Origin: Burkholderiales bacterium
Lineage (GTDB): Bacteria; Pseudomonadota; Gammaproteobacteria; Burkholderiales; SG8-41
NCBI GenBank assembly: GCA_036262035.1
Contig: DATAJS010000010.1
Coordinates: forward strand, 1-64,000
Direction of reading: 5' to 3'
DNA: 64,000 nt
In this document: positions 44,933 through 53,705 of the stretch, in pieces
Position numbering within the stretch: position 1 is the stretch's first letter
How the letters are laid out: each line of letters starts with the position of its first letter
Program-made: the position numbers and the translations under genes
The notes under the pieces: generated by a model
Database searches by the model: none
What the model was told of the DNA's origin: nothing
What the model saw: the letters and a program-made list of their open reading frames with translations, nothing else

Positions 44933-45919
44933 ATGCCTTCCCTGCTCGTCTCCCACCGCCTGTACAGCGAACGCGGCGCCGAGCTCGCGCGACTTGCGAG
45001 CGACGCCGGGCTGACGCTCGTGGCGCTGCCGCAGGATCGCGAAGGGAGGCTGGCCGGCGATCTCGTGGCCGACATCGAAGTCGCGTTCTTCTCGACCGAC
45101 CTCTATCCGGACTACTCGCGCCAGTTCTTCTCGGCGGTGCGCAAGGCGCCGAAGCTCCAGTGGCTGCACGTCTTCAACGTCGGCGTCGATCACCCCATTT
45201 ACACCGAGATGCTCGGGCGCGGCGTGCGTCTCACGACCTCCGCCGGCTCGACCGCCGAGCCGATCGCACAGACCGCGATCGCCGCGCTCATCATGCTCGC
45301 GCGCAACTTTCCGCGCTGGCTCGATGCGCAGCGCGAGCGCCGCTGGGATCCGATGTCGACCGACGAGTTTCCGCGCGACCTCAAAGGGCAGACCGCGGTC
45401 ATCGTCGGCCTCGGCCACATCGGGAAGGAGATCGCGCGCCTCGCCAAGGTGCTCGGGCTGAACGTGGTCGCGCTGCGCCGCAGCCCGCGCAAAGCCGACG
45501 ATCCGGTCGACGAGATGTACACGCCCGATCGCCTGCAGGAGGTGCTGCCGCGCACCGACTGGCTCGTGCTCGCGTGTCCCCTGACCGACGAGACGCGCGA
45601 TCTGATCGACGCGGACATGCTCGCGCGCCTGCCGGCGACCGCGCGGCTCATCAACATCGGACGGGGCGAAGTCATCGACGAGGACGCGCTGATCGCGGCC
45701 TTGCAGGAACAGCGCCTCGCGGGCGCCTATCTGGACGTCTTCCGCGAAGAGCCGCTCCCGCCCGAGTCGCCGCTGTGGGACCTGCCGAACGTGATCGTGA
45801 CGCCGCACAACTCGTCGGTCGCCACCGGGAACGATACACGCGTCTACGACATCTTCGTGGACAATCTCAACCGCTGGAAAGAAGGCCGGCCGCTGACGAA
45901 CGAAGTCGGCGCGGCTTAA
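44933..45919 (+). CDS. D-2-hydroxyacid dehydrogenase family protein
   Basis: An NAD(P)-linked dehydrogenase that reduces a 2-ketoacid or oxidises a D-2-hydroxyacid. The 328-residue protein has GLGHIGKE at 159-166 for cofactor binding. The catalytic Arg is in NIGRGEVID, the Glu in FREEPLP and the His in TPHNSS. A TAGAAT -10-like box lies at 44913-44918. The frame is open upstream, but only over dapE. A Bug gene follows 23 nt later and is likely cotranscribed, which points to a role in hydroxyacid use. Confidence 0.92.
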   Translation: MPSLLVSHRLYSERGAELARLASDAGLTLVALPQDREGRLAGDLVADIEVAFFSTDLYPDYSRQFFSAVRKAPKLQWLHVFNVGVDHPIYTEMLGRGVRLTTSAGSTAEPIAQTAIAALIMLARNFPRWLDAQRERRWDPMSTDEFPRDLKGQTAVIVGLGHIGKEIARLAKVLGLNVVALRRSPRKADDPVDEMYTPDRLQEVLPRTDWLVLACPLTDETRDLIDADMLARLPATARLINIGRGEVIDEDALIAALQEQRLAGAYLDVFREEPLPPESPLWDLPNVIVTPHNSSVATGNDTRVYDIFVDNLNRWKEGRPLTNEVGAA

Positions 45920-45942
45920 AGCAACAACGAGGAGAACATCGC

Positions 45943-46911
45943 ATGACCCGACGCATTTCGTCGATGACGCTCGCGCTTGCCGCGGCGTCGCTCGCAACCC
46001 CCGCGCTCGCGCAGCAGTATCCGGCCAAGCCGGTGCGCATCGTCGTGCCGTACGCCGCGGGCGGCAACACCGACTTCACCGCGCGCTCGATCGCCGAGAA
46101 GCTGACCGATGCCTACAAGCGCCAGTTCATCGTCGAGAACCGGCCGGGCGCGGCGACCAACATCGGCAGCGACATGGTCGCGAAAGCCCAGCCCGACGGC
46201 TACACGCTGCTCATGGGCGGCGCCGCCAACGCGATCAACATGAGCCTCTTCACGAAGCTGCCGTACGACACGCTGCGCGACTTCGATCCGATCGCGCTGT
46301 GCGTGCAGGGTGCGAACGTGCTCGTCATCCATCCTTCGCTGCCGGCGCACAACCTCAAGGAGCTGATCGCGCTCGCCAAGGCGCAGCCGGGCAAGCTCAA
46401 CTACGGCTCCAGCGGGCTGGGCAGCTCGAACCAGATGGCGGGTGAGCTGATGAACATCATGGCCGGCACGAAGATCGTGCACGTGCCTTACAAAGGCAAT
46501 GCGCCCGCGCTCACCGATCTCCTCGGCGGGCACGTCGAGATGATCTTCAGCGGCGTCCCGGCGCTGCTGCCGCACATCCAGAACGGCCGCGTGCGCGCGA
46601 TCGCGATCGGCAGCAAGAAGCGCTTCCCGGCACTGCCGCAGGTGGCGACCTTCGACGAATCCGGACTGAAAGGTTACGAAGCGACCACGTGGTTCGGCAT
46701 GCTCGCGCCGGCGAAGACGCCGAAGGACATCGTGTCGCGGCTCAACGCCGAAGTCGACAAGGCGATCAAGAGCGCCGACATCCAGCAGCGCTTCGTCAAC
46801 GAAGGCCTCGAGCCGATGGGGGGCACGCCGGAGTTCTTCACCAAGTTCATGCGCGCCGAGATCGACAAGTACGCGAAGGTGATCAAGCTGGCTGGGATAC
46901 CCAAACAATAA
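45943..46911 (+). CDS. Bug/TctC-family substrate-binding protein
   Basis: A receptor of 322 residues. The signal peptide covers residues 1-23 (MTRRISSMTLALAAASLATP start), and the mature chain opens QQYPAKPVRIVVPYAAGGNTD. VPYKGNAPALTDLLGGH is the central block. A GAGGAG site lies about 9 nt before the ATG. It is followed by repeats and a second, quite different Bug gene. Confidence 0.93.
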   Translation: MTRRISSMTLALAAASLATPALAQQYPAKPVRIVVPYAAGGNTDFTARSIAEKLTDAYKRQFIVENRPGAATNIGSDMVAKAQPDGYTLLMGGAANAINMSLFTKLPYDTLRDFDPIALCVQGANVLVIHPSLPAHNLKELIALAKAQPGKLNYGSSGLGSSNQMAGELMNIMAGTKIVHVPYKGNAPALTDLLGGHVEMIFSGVPALLPHIQNGRVRAIAIGSKKRFPALPQVATFDESGLKGYEATTWFGMLAPAKTPKDIVSRLNAEVDKAIKSADIQQRFVNEGLEPMGGTPEFFTKFMRAEIDKYAKVIKLAGIPKQ

Positions 46912-46913
46912 AG

Positions 46914-47013
46914 TGACGGATACAACGGTGACGGGTGAAACGGTGACGGATAAAGCGGTGACGGTGATACAGGGTTCCCTCCCCGTCAGGGTGAGGGACA
47001 GGGTGACGGTGGG
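46914..47013. repeat. GTGACGG-type short tandem repeats followed by a family F repeat
   Basis: 46914-46965 holds degenerate tandem units of GGTGACGG with A-rich spacers. 46971-47013 reads TTCCCTCCCCGTCAGGGTGA and then GGGACAGGGTGACGGTGGG, like the repeat found inside etfA. The ribosome site and start of the next gene fall in this block. Confidence 0.6.
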
Positions 47014-47983
47014 TTTGGCGAGGACGACCATGTTCGCTTTGCTGGCGCTTGCTGCCGGCGCCGCGTCGGCCCAGGGCTGGGTCCCCCAGAAAAACGTCGA
47101 GATCGTCGTCGGCTCCGCGCCCGGCGGCAGCAACGACAAGACCGCCCGCACCGTCGAGCGCATCCTGCAGCAGTTGAAGCTGGTGCCGACGAGCATCACC
47201 GTCAACAACAAGCCCGGCGGCGGCAGCAACATCGCGTTCACCTACGTGCAGCAGCACGCGCGCGACCCGCACTACCTCATGGTCGGCACGCCGTCGCTGC
47301 TGACCAACCACATCACCGGACTGTCGAAGCTGCACTACGACGACTACACGCCGATCGCTTCGCTGCTCAACGACTACGTGGTGTTCGCGGTCAATGCGTC
47401 GGCGCCGATCCGCAACGGGCGCGATCTCATCGAGCGCCTCAAGAAGGATCCGAAGTCGGTGTCCATCGGCTTCGCGACCGTGCTCGGCAGCCACAACCAC
47501 ATCGCCGCGGGACTGCTCGCCAAGGCCGTCGGCATCAACGCCCGCGATCTGAAAGTGATCGCTCACAAAGGCTCGGCGGACGCGATCACCAACCTGCTCG
47601 GCGGCCACATCGACCTGGTGACGACCGCCGCCGGCAATATCGCGGGTCATGTCGCGGCGGGGAAGATCCGCGTGCTCGGCATCGCGGCGGACAAGCGCAT
47701 GCCGGGCGCGCTCGCCGACGTCCCGACGTGGAAGGAGCAGGGGGTGAACCTCGTCTTCGGCGGCTGGCGCGGCATCATGGCGCCGAAGGGCCTCACGCCG
47801 CAGCAGACCGCGTACTGGGAAGGCGCGCTGAAGAAAGTGACCGAGACGCCCGAATGGAAAGCCGACCTGCAGAAAAACTACTGGTCCGACGATTTCGTGG
47901 CGGGCGAGGCGTTCAGGAAAGAGCTGGACAAGGACTACGCCGCCATGAAAGCGGTGCTGGGCGATATCGGGCTGGCGAAATGA
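47009..47983 (+). CDS. Bug/TctC-family substrate-binding protein, divergent
   Basis: A receptor of about 324 residues from a distinct branch. The mature part starts near QGWVPQKNVEIVVGSAPGGSND rather than with the usual YP-KP opening. IAHKGSADAITNLLGGHID is the equivalent of the ligand loop. GTG at 47009 is preferred because it gives the signal peptide an Arg before the hydrophobic MFALLALAAGAASAQ. ATG at 47030 or a longer form from 46913 are alternatives, the latter made wholly of repeat sequence. Confidence 0.85.
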   Translation: MGLARTTMFALLALAAGAASAQGWVPQKNVEIVVGSAPGGSNDKTARTVERILQQLKLVPTSITVNNKPGGGSNIAFTYVQQHARDPHYLMVGTPSLLTNHITGLSKLHYDDYTPIASLLNDYVVFAVNASAPIRNGRDLIERLKKDPKSVSIGFATVLGSHNHIAAGLLAKAVGINARDLKVIAHKGSADAITNLLGGHIDLVTTAAGNIAGHVAAGKIRVLGIAADKRMPGALADVPTWKEQGVNLVFGGWRGIMAPKGLTPQQTAYWEGALKKVTETPEWKADLQKNYWSDDFVAGEAFRKELDKDYAAMKAVLGDIGLAK

Positions 47984-48175
47984 CGACCGGCGACAGCCGG
48001 ACCGTCATCCCTGCGAAGGCGACGACCGGCGGCAGCCGGAGCGTCGTCCCCGCGAAGGCGACGACCGGCGGCAGCCGGAGCGTCGTCCCCGCGAAGGCGG
48101 GGACCCATTTAAAGGGACTCTAAAGTCAAAATGGGTCCCGGATCGCCCGCTTCGCGGTCGTCCGGGACGACGACA
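47982..48175. repeat. Three 39-bp tandem repeats running into family B-like inverted repeats
   Basis: The units are 47982-48020, 48021-48059 and 48060-48098. Units 2 and 3 are identical and unit 1 differs at a few positions. Each ends in a half-palindrome CCCCGCGAAGGC. The last runs into GGGGACCCATTT and its inverted partner AAATGGGTCCC. The first unit overlaps the stop codon of the Bug gene. Nothing else is seen in 48100-48250. Confidence 0.88.
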
Positions 48176-48254
48176 AGGGCAGATCCCCGCAACGTCCGGG
48201 ACGACGATAGCGCGGGGCCGGCGACGCGGCCGGCCGCGCGCTGATGTCGGTGTA

Positions 48255-48395
48255 CTACGCCAGCAGCAGGACGACGGCCGAAGCGGTGGTCGCGAAGACC
48301 AGCGCGGTCGCCATGCCCGCCGCGGCGAGCTTGGCGAAGTCCGCGACGACGTGCGGCGTCTGAACGGTCATTCCCTGATTGTTCGTGGTCTGCAT
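48255..48395 (-). CDS. Small single-pass membrane protein
   Basis: A 46-residue protein with a polar N-terminus (MQTTNNQGMTVQTPHVV) and one hydrophobic segment covering about residues 28-46. An AGAGGA ribosome site lies about 9 nt before the ATG. The frame is open further upstream but only antisense to the EamA gene. I cannot name it. Short proteins of this layout are common in betaproteobacteria, but this one could be spurious. Confidence 0.5.
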   Translation of the reverse strand: MQTTNNQGMTVQTPHVVADFAKLAAAGMATALVFATTASAVVLLLA

Positions 48396-48527
48396 GTTCG
48401 TGTCCTCTTCTACACTCTTTGGCAATCGGTGTGCCGGGTCTTCTTCCCCGGACCTGTTAACGGCGTGAAACGCTGAAGGCTTGAGGGCCGGTCCGCCGAG
48501 CGAATGAGGAATAAGGCCGTACGCCCG

Positions 48528-49436
48528 ATGCAGAAAACCCGCAGCCTCGCGCTCGCCTCGCTTTTCGCGGGCGCCTGCGCCATCGGTACGTCGGCGGTGC
48601 TGGTGAAGCTCTCGGACGTCGGGCCGGTCTCGAGCGCGTTCTGGCGCGTGGCGCTGGCGGTGCCGGTGCTGGCGCTGTGGGCCCACCTCGCCGACGGCCG
48701 CCCGGCGGGCGGCCACCCGCGCACGAGCCGCACGCTCCTCTTCCTCTGCGGCCTTTTCTTCGCCGGCGATCTCGCCTTCTGGCACTGGTCGATCGTGCTC
48801 ACCAGCGTCGCCAACGCCACCCTGCTCGCCAACTGCGCGCCGATCTTCGTCACGCTGGCGGCGTGGCTCTTCTTCAGGCGCACGCCCCGCGCGCAATTCG
48901 TCGTCGGCCTGGCGACCGCGATGGCGGGCACGGCGCTCCTTCTGCACGGCGATTTCCGGCATTCGGGCGCGGCGCTCGTCGGCGACGCGCTGGGCATCGT
49001 CACGGCGATGTTCTACGCCGCCTACCAGCTCGCGGTGACCCGCGCCCGGCGGCAGATCTCGACGGCCCGCATCATGTTCGTGAGCGGGGCGGTGACGGCG
49101 AGCCTGCTGCTGCCGCTCGCGCTCTTCTCCGGCGAGCGCTTCCTGCCGCAGACCGCGGCCGGCTGGCTCCCGCTGCTCGGCCTCGCGCTCATCGCACAGG
49201 TGGGCGGACAGAGCCTGATCGCCTGCGCGATGGCGCACCTGCCGGCGACCTTCTCGTCGGTCGGGCTGCTGCTGCAGCCGGTGGTAGCCGCGGCGCTCGC
49301 GTGGGCGGTACTCTCGGAGGCTCTCACGCCGCTCGCGATCGTCGGCGGCGTGCTGGTGCTCATCGGGATACGCGTCGCGCACGGCGCGCAATCTGAAGAA
49401 AAACCGGGGTCTGACCCCGAAAAAACCGGGGTCTGA
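48528..49436 (+). CDS. EamA/DMT superfamily transporter
   Basis: A ten-helix drug/metabolite exporter of the inner membrane, about 302 residues, with two EamA repeats (about 8-140 and 150-290). GDLAFWHWSIVLTSVANATLLANCAPIF is the conserved end of the first repeat. ATG at 48528 is used because an AAGG-type site precedes it; 48504 is an alternative. The last 14 residues, SEEKPGSDPEKTGV, are read from a family C repeat and are unlikely to be original sequence. Confidence 0.9.
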   Translation: MQKTRSLALASLFAGACAIGTSAVLVKLSDVGPVSSAFWRVALAVPVLALWAHLADGRPAGGHPRTSRTLLFLCGLFFAGDLAFWHWSIVLTSVANATLLANCAPIFVTLAAWLFFRRTPRAQFVVGLATAMAGTALLLHGDFRHSGAALVGDALGIVTAMFYAAYQLAVTRARRQISTARIMFVSGAVTASLLLPLALFSGERFLPQTAAGWLPLLGLALIAQVGGQSLIACAMAHLPATFSSVGLLLQPVVAAALAWAVLSEALTPLAIVGGVLVLIGIRVAHGAQSEEKPGSDPEKTGV

Positions 49437-49440
49437 CCCC
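49403..49440. repeat. Family C palindromes in the EamA 3' end
   Basis: Two direct copies of ACCGGGGTCTGACCCC. The TGA stop of the EamA gene lies in the second, and the block ends 11 nt before the next ATG. Confidence 0.85.
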
Positions 49441-49451
49441 AAGGAGAGAAG

Positions 49452-50342
49452 ATGCCATACGCTGATTCGGACGGAGTGCGGCTGTACTACGAGGAAGCAG
49501 GGAAGGGGACGCCGATCGTCTTCGTCCACGAGTTCGCGGACGACCTCACGAGCTGGGAGCCGCAGATCCGGTTCTTCAGCCGCCGCTATCGCTGCATCGC
49601 CTACAACGCGCGCGGCTATCCGCCGTCGGACGTGCCGAAGGCGCGCTCGAAGTACTCGCAGGCCATCGCGGCGGACGACGCCGCGGCCGTCATGAAGCAC
49701 GTCGGCATCGGCAAGGCGCACGTCATCGGCTGCTCGATGGGCGGCTACGCGACGCTCCACTTCGGGCTGCGTTACGCGAGGATGGCGCTGTCGCTGACCG
49801 CGGTCGGCGTGGGCTACGGTTCCGATCCGGACAAGCGCAAGCAGTTCATGGACGACACCGAAGTGATGGCGCGTCGCTTCGACGAGCTCGGCACCGCCGA
49901 GGCGGTGAAGCCCTACCAGATCGGCCCGTCGCGCGTGCAATACCAGAACAAGGATCCGCGAGGATTCGCGCGCTTCTGCGAAGCGTTCGGCCAGCACTCG
50001 GCGCTCGGCTCGGCGAACACCCTGCGCGGGGTGCAGGCGAAGCGGCCGACGGTGTATCAGCTGAAGAGCGGGCTCGCGAAGCTACGCGTGCCGCTGCACA
50101 TGATGAGCGGCGACGAGGACAACAACTGCCTCGAGCCGGGGCTGTTCATCAAGCGCGTGTGCCCGTCGGCGTGGCTGTCGGTGATCCCGAACACCGGGCA
50201 CGCGGTGAACGTCGAGGAGCCCGACCTCTTCAACCGGCTGACCGCCGAATTCCTCGCGCAGGTCGACTCCGGCCGCTGGCGCCCGCGCGATCCGCGGTCG
50301 CTGACCAAGTCGACGATGCAAAGAGTCAAAAGCAAAGCTTGA
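49452..50342 (+). CDS. Alpha/beta hydrolase
   Basis: A hydrolase of 296 residues. VHEFADDLTSWEPQ near residue 25 is the oxyanion region, GCSMGG holds nucleophile Ser95, SGDEDNN contains the likely acid, and PNTGHAVNVEEP the catalytic His. The cap region lies at about 130-200. Substrates may be esters, lactones or C-C bonded diketones of aromatic breakdown. An AGGAGAG site precedes the ATG. Its start region follows the family C repeat. Confidence 0.9.
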   Translation: MPYADSDGVRLYYEEAGKGTPIVFVHEFADDLTSWEPQIRFFSRRYRCIAYNARGYPPSDVPKARSKYSQAIAADDAAAVMKHVGIGKAHVIGCSMGGYATLHFGLRYARMALSLTAVGVGYGSDPDKRKQFMDDTEVMARRFDELGTAEAVKPYQIGPSRVQYQNKDPRGFARFCEAFGQHSALGSANTLRGVQAKRPTVYQLKSGLAKLRVPLHMMSGDEDNNCLEPGLFIKRVCPSAWLSVIPNTGHAVNVEEPDLFNRLTAEFLAQVDSGRWRPRDPRSLTKSTMQRVKSKA

Positions 50343-50345
50343 ACA

Positions 50346-50536
50346 TGGAGGGCGCGGAGGAGCACGGAGGACACGGAGAAAACAAATCGTCATTCCGGAC
50401 CGCGCGACAGCGCGATGTGATCCGGAATCCATTTTGACGTTTGCACGCACTTCAAAATGGATTCCCGCCTGCGCGGGAATGACGTTGTGGGTTACCGCCG
50501 TGGCTCTGTGTTCCTCCGTGACCTCCGTATCTATGG
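50346..50536. repeat. Composite repeat: family A-like arms enclosing family B (50388-50483)
   Basis: The outer arms carry GGAGCACGGAGGACACGGAG and a diverged complement. The inner element begins CGTCATTCCGGACCGCGCGA and ends CGCGGGAATGAC. Layout matches 16297-16502 and 63074-63257. Confidence 0.82.
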
Positions 50537-50553
50537 TTTTTGGCTTTTGACCC

Positions 50554-50940
50554 TCAGCCGTTGATCTTCTTGCGCAGCTTCTCGACGTACTTGTCGAGGT
50601 CGATCACGAAGCGGTCGTGCTTCACCTCGCCGACCTGTTCGACGTCGTCGAAGATGCCGATGTGAAACGAGAGTCTGCGGCGGTCGATCTCGGTGAGCTC
50701 GACTTCGGCGCGCACCATCTTGCCGAGCGGCGTCGCGGCCATGTGCCGGATCGTGATGCTGATGCCGACCTGGCCCTTGTCGGCAGGCAGGTGGGGGGCG
50801 ACGAGCTTGCTCGCCGCGGCCTCCGCGAACTGGCACATCGACGGGGTCGAGAACACCTTGAACTCGCCGCGGGCGGTGGTGTAGCGCTCGGTGACTTCCC
50901 ACTCGAGCGTGTGCTTCATGCCGATCTGGAGTGCATCCAT
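50554..50940 (-). CDS. Thioesterase family protein (FlK-like hotdog fold)
   Basis: A 128-residue hotdog-fold thioesterase. FSTPSMCQFAEAAASKLVAPHL in the N-terminal half and GISITIRHMAATPLGKMVRAEVEL in the middle match the fluoroacetyl-CoA thioesterase-like group, which hydrolyses acyl-CoAs. The open frame extends upstream, but the ATG at 50940 gives the normal length. It is the last gene of the long minus-strand acyl-CoA series and could release or protect CoA. Confidence 0.82.
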   Translation of the reverse strand: MDALQIGMKHTLEWEVTERYTTARGEFKVFSTPSMCQFAEAAASKLVAPHLPADKGQVGISITIRHMAATPLGKMVRAEVELTEIDRRRLSFHIGIFDDVEQVGEVKHDRFVIDLDKYVEKLRKKING

Positions 50941-50945
50941 TGTTC

Positions 50946-50986
50946 TTGCTAAAGGCGTGAACGGGTGAAGGGGTGAACGGGTGAAA
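50946..50986. repeat. GGGTGAA short tandem repeat
   Basis: Degenerate heptad units GTGAACGGGTGAAGGGGTGA lie between the thioesterase and the Fe-ADH-like gene. A complementary block lies at 55886-55925. Confidence 0.7.
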
Positions 50987-50990
50987 GGCG

Positions 50991-52199
50991 CTACCAAGTC
51001 GACTCCAGAACGTCGAGCAGCAGGTCGCGCTCCTTCACGAACTCGCGCTTGGGATCGGCGTTGAAGTTCTTCAGCGAATGCTCGAGGATCGCGGGCAGGC
51101 TCTCGCGCGGGATGTCGAGCTGCGAGATGCGCGTCGGCGTGCCGATGATGCGGAACGCCTGCTCGAGCGCGGCGGCGGCGCGCTCCGGCGCGTCCTGCAC
51201 CGGGTCGCCTTCGCGCCAGACGTCGAGCGCCGCGGCGATGCGGCACATCGCTTCCGGGTCGCGGTGCCCGAGCCGGCGCATGACCATGGGGGTCAGCGCG
51301 TTGTTCGCCTCGCCCTGGGCGACGTGGCCGTGCTGGTTGAAGAGCGCCGCGGCGAACGCATAGACGACGCGTCCGACCCAGTGCTTCTCCATGAGCGTGC
51401 CGCCGTCGTCGGCTTCGCGATTCTGGAGGTAGGCAGCGGCGCACAGCTCGATGCGCGGGCCGGCATCGTCCGGATTCGCAAGGCGCGGCAGCGCACCGCG
51501 GGCGAGGCGCAGCGCCTGCAGCCGGTCGCCTTCGACCAGCGGCGACATGCTCGCCGCGCCCATGTTCATCACCGAACGCCAGAACACCGCCGCGCCGGTG
51601 TTGCGCGCGAGCGACGCCGGCGCGGTGAGCAGCGCATCGCTGTCCCAGAACACCGCCACGGGGCGCGTCTTCGGATCGAAGAACTCCATGCGGTGGTCGA
51701 GGTGGTCGCCCTTGACCGCCGAGCCCGCGCGGTTCTGCGCGGACGTCGCCGCGGTGAGCACGTTCACGATCGGCAGCTTGGGCGCCATGAGCTTCGGGCT
51801 GATCGCCGGGCCGCTCGCGGGATACTGCGTGATCAGCTCTTCGACCGGCGCTTTTTCGGCGAGCAGGATCGAGACCACGCGCGTCGCCTGGATCACGCTG
51901 CCGGCGCCGACGGCGATCAGCATGTCGGCGTTCGCCGCCCGCGCGGCGTCGCGCGCGGCAAGCACCGCGGACAGCGGCGATTCCTTCGCCATCTCGTCGA
52001 AGACGCCGGCGCAGCTCTCGCCGAGGATGCCGCGCATGCGGTCGACGAGCGGCGTCTTGCGCGAGACCGAGCGGCCGCAGACGATGAACGCGCGCGATCG
52101 CTTGTGGCGCTTCGTCTCGGCGGGCAGGTTCTCGAGCGCGTCCTTGCCGCTGTAGAGGCGCACGGGGTAGCCCACTGCGCGGAAATCGTGTCTGTACAT
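50991..52199 (-). CDS. Iron-containing alcohol dehydrogenase-like protein, metal ligands apparently lost
   Basis: A 402-residue member of the group III (iron) alcohol dehydrogenase and maleylacetate reductase fold. IAVGAGSVIQATRVV at about 95-109 corresponds to GGGSxxD, with Asp changed to Gln. Where active enzymes read DAxxHAxE, this one has TGAAVFWRSV (201-210). Where they have PHG-x-x-NA, it has AQGEANNAL. Thus the Asp and His ligands seem replaced. It may have another cofactor, a different reaction or a non-enzymatic role. It lies between the CoA ligase genes and the thioesterase. Confidence 0.8.
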   Translation of the reverse strand: MYRHDFRAVGYPVRLYSGKDALENLPAETKRHKRSRAFIVCGRSVSRKTPLVDRMRGILGESCAGVFDEMAKESPLSAVLAARDAARAANADMLIAVGAGSVIQATRVVSILLAEKAPVEELITQYPASGPAISPKLMAPKLPIVNVLTAATSAQNRAGSAVKGDHLDHRMEFFDPKTRPVAVFWDSDALLTAPASLARNTGAAVFWRSVMNMGAASMSPLVEGDRLQALRLARGALPRLANPDDAGPRIELCAAAYLQNREADDGGTLMEKHWVGRVVYAFAAALFNQHGHVAQGEANNALTPMVMRRLGHRDPEAMCRIAAALDVWREGDPVQDAPERAAAALEQAFRIIGTPTRISQLDIPRESLPAILEHSLKNFNADPKREFVKERDLLLDVLESTW

Positions 52200-52209
52200 A
52201 TCGCCTCGC

Positions 52210-52283
52210 TTGGGGTCAGACCCGGCTGCATCGGGGTCCGCCCCCGGTTTTAACGGCGCGGTGCGTTACCACGCACCCTACGA
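52210..52283. repeat. Family C and family D repeats at the CoA ligase alpha 3' end
   Basis: A GGGGTCAGACCCGG and GGGGTCCGCCCCCGG pair (52210-52250) is followed by GGTGCGTTACCACGCACCCTAC. The TAG stop of the ligase alpha gene (52278-52280) is read from the family D arm. Confidence 0.8.
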
Positions 52284-53705
52284 TCGTTTGTTGAGGAAGT
52301 TCTCGTACTGCTGGAGCGCCGCGAGCGCGTGACCCGCGTTCGACATCTCGTCGTAAACGGGCACGCCGAGCGCCACCGCGTGGTCGCGGAACTCGCGCTT
52401 GCGCTTTTCCAGCGGCGGATCGCCGTCGGAGCGCAGCACGAGCACGAAGTGCGCTTGTCCCGGATAGTGCTCCTGTACTCGCATCGCCGCTTGCACCAGG
52501 TTGTCGAGCACTTCGGGCTTGCTCCGCCCGACGAACGCCGACAGGTTCAGGTGCATCACCAGCGCGTCCGGTTTCCCCGAGCCGTAGATGATATCGAGTA
52601 TCTTCTCGGCGACGCGGCCGTCGTCCTGCTGGAGCGTGCCGACCGGGCAATCGACCGGATTGGTGATGCTCGTGCCGGGCGGCAGGTTGAGCGCCGCGAG
52701 CTCGGAGATCGCTTTCGCATCGAACGGCGTCACGTCGAGCCCGAGGCGCGCGTAGTAATCGGTCGCGAGCACGCTCGTGCCGCCGCCGTTGCCGAAGAGG
52801 GTCACGCGCTTGAGCGGGTGCTTCGGTTGCGGCTTCAGGGCCTGGAACACGAGCAGGGTGTCGATGAACTGGTCGAGGGTGTCGACCAGGATGCAGCCGG
52901 TCTGGCGCGACAGCGCGAGCCACACGCGCTCGTCGCCGGCGAGCGAGCCGGTGTGCGACGCCGCCGCCGCGCGGCCCTGCTGCGTGCGTCCGCCTTTGAG
53001 GATGACGACCGGTTTCGAGGCTTTCGCGCTGCGCAGGATCTCGAAGAGGCGCCGGCCGTCGCGCGCGGTCTCGATGTACATGCCGACGACCTTGGTCACG
53101 TCGTCGGCGAGATAGAACTCGAGGAGGTCGCTCGGCGTCACGTCCGCGCAGTTGCCGACGGTGACGAGCCCCGAGAACTTGAGCCCGCGCGAAAGACCGC
53201 GGCGGATGATGTCGGTGCCCAAGCCTCCGCTCTGCGAGACGACGCCGACCGGCCCGACTTCTTTCGGGCCGATCTCGGCGAAGGTGATCTTGCCGCGCGG
53301 CGTGTAGAGACCGAGACAGTTAGGCCCGATGAGCCGCGCACCGCCTTCCTTCGCGGCGCGCACCAGCGCGTCCTGGAGCTCGCGTCCTTCCTCGACCTCG
53401 CCGAAGCCGCTCGAGATCACCTGCGCGAACTTCAGCCGCCCGTTGGCGCCGGCGAGCAGCGGCGGAATCTGCGCCGCGCCGATCGCGATGTAGGCGTAAT
53501 CGACCGGTTCGGGCGTGTCCGCGAGGCTCTTGTAGGCCGTCAGGCCGTCGATCGAATCCGCGGTCGGATGGATGGGGTAGATCGCGCCCTGGTAGCCGAA
53601 CTCGCGGATGCGGCGGATGAACACGTTGGGCAGCGCGGTGCCTTTGGTCGAGGCGCCGATGACGGCGACGGCCCTGGGATTGAAGAGGGGATTGAAGTCG
53701 GTCAT
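52278..53705 (-). CDS. NDP-forming acyl-CoA ligase, alpha subunit (CoA-binding)
   Basis: The CoA-binding and ligase part of an acetate-CoA ligase-type enzyme, 475 residues. VAVIGASTKGTALPN near the N-terminus starts the CoA-binding domain. GPNCLGLYTPRG, VSQSGGLGTD and AAASHTGSLAGDE are the phosphohistidine-domain motifs. The beta subunit is encoded just upstream, with a 4-nt overlap (ATGA). The 694-residue fused protein at 16524 has the same parts in one chain. Acid substrate unknown. Confidence 0.92.
   Translation of the reverse strand: MTDFNPLFNPRAVAVIGASTKGTALPNVFIRRIREFGYQGAIYPIHPTADSIDGLTAYKSLADTPEPVDYAYIAIGAAQIPPLLAGANGRLKFAQVISSGFGEVEEGRELQDALVRAAKEGGARLIGPNCLGLYTPRGKITFAEIGPKEVGPVGVVSQSGGLGTDIIRRGLSRGLKFSGLVTVGNCADVTPSDLLEFYLADDVTKVVGMYIETARDGRRLFEILRSAKASKPVVILKGGRTQQGRAAAASHTGSLAGDERVWLALSRQTGCILVDTLDQFIDTLLVFQALKPQPKHPLKRVTLFGNGGGTSVLATDYYARLGLDVTPFDAKAISELAALNLPPGTSITNPVDCPVGTLQQDDGRVAEKILDIIYGSGKPDALVMHLNLSAFVGRSKPEVLDNLVQAAMRVQEHYPGQAHFVLVLRSDGDPPLEKRKREFRDHAVALGVPVYDEMSNAGHALAALQQYENFLNKRS

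Noticed and set aside
47982-48098. Possible CRISPR array
   Set aside because: The repeats are directly adjacent with no spacers, and no cas genes are in the window.
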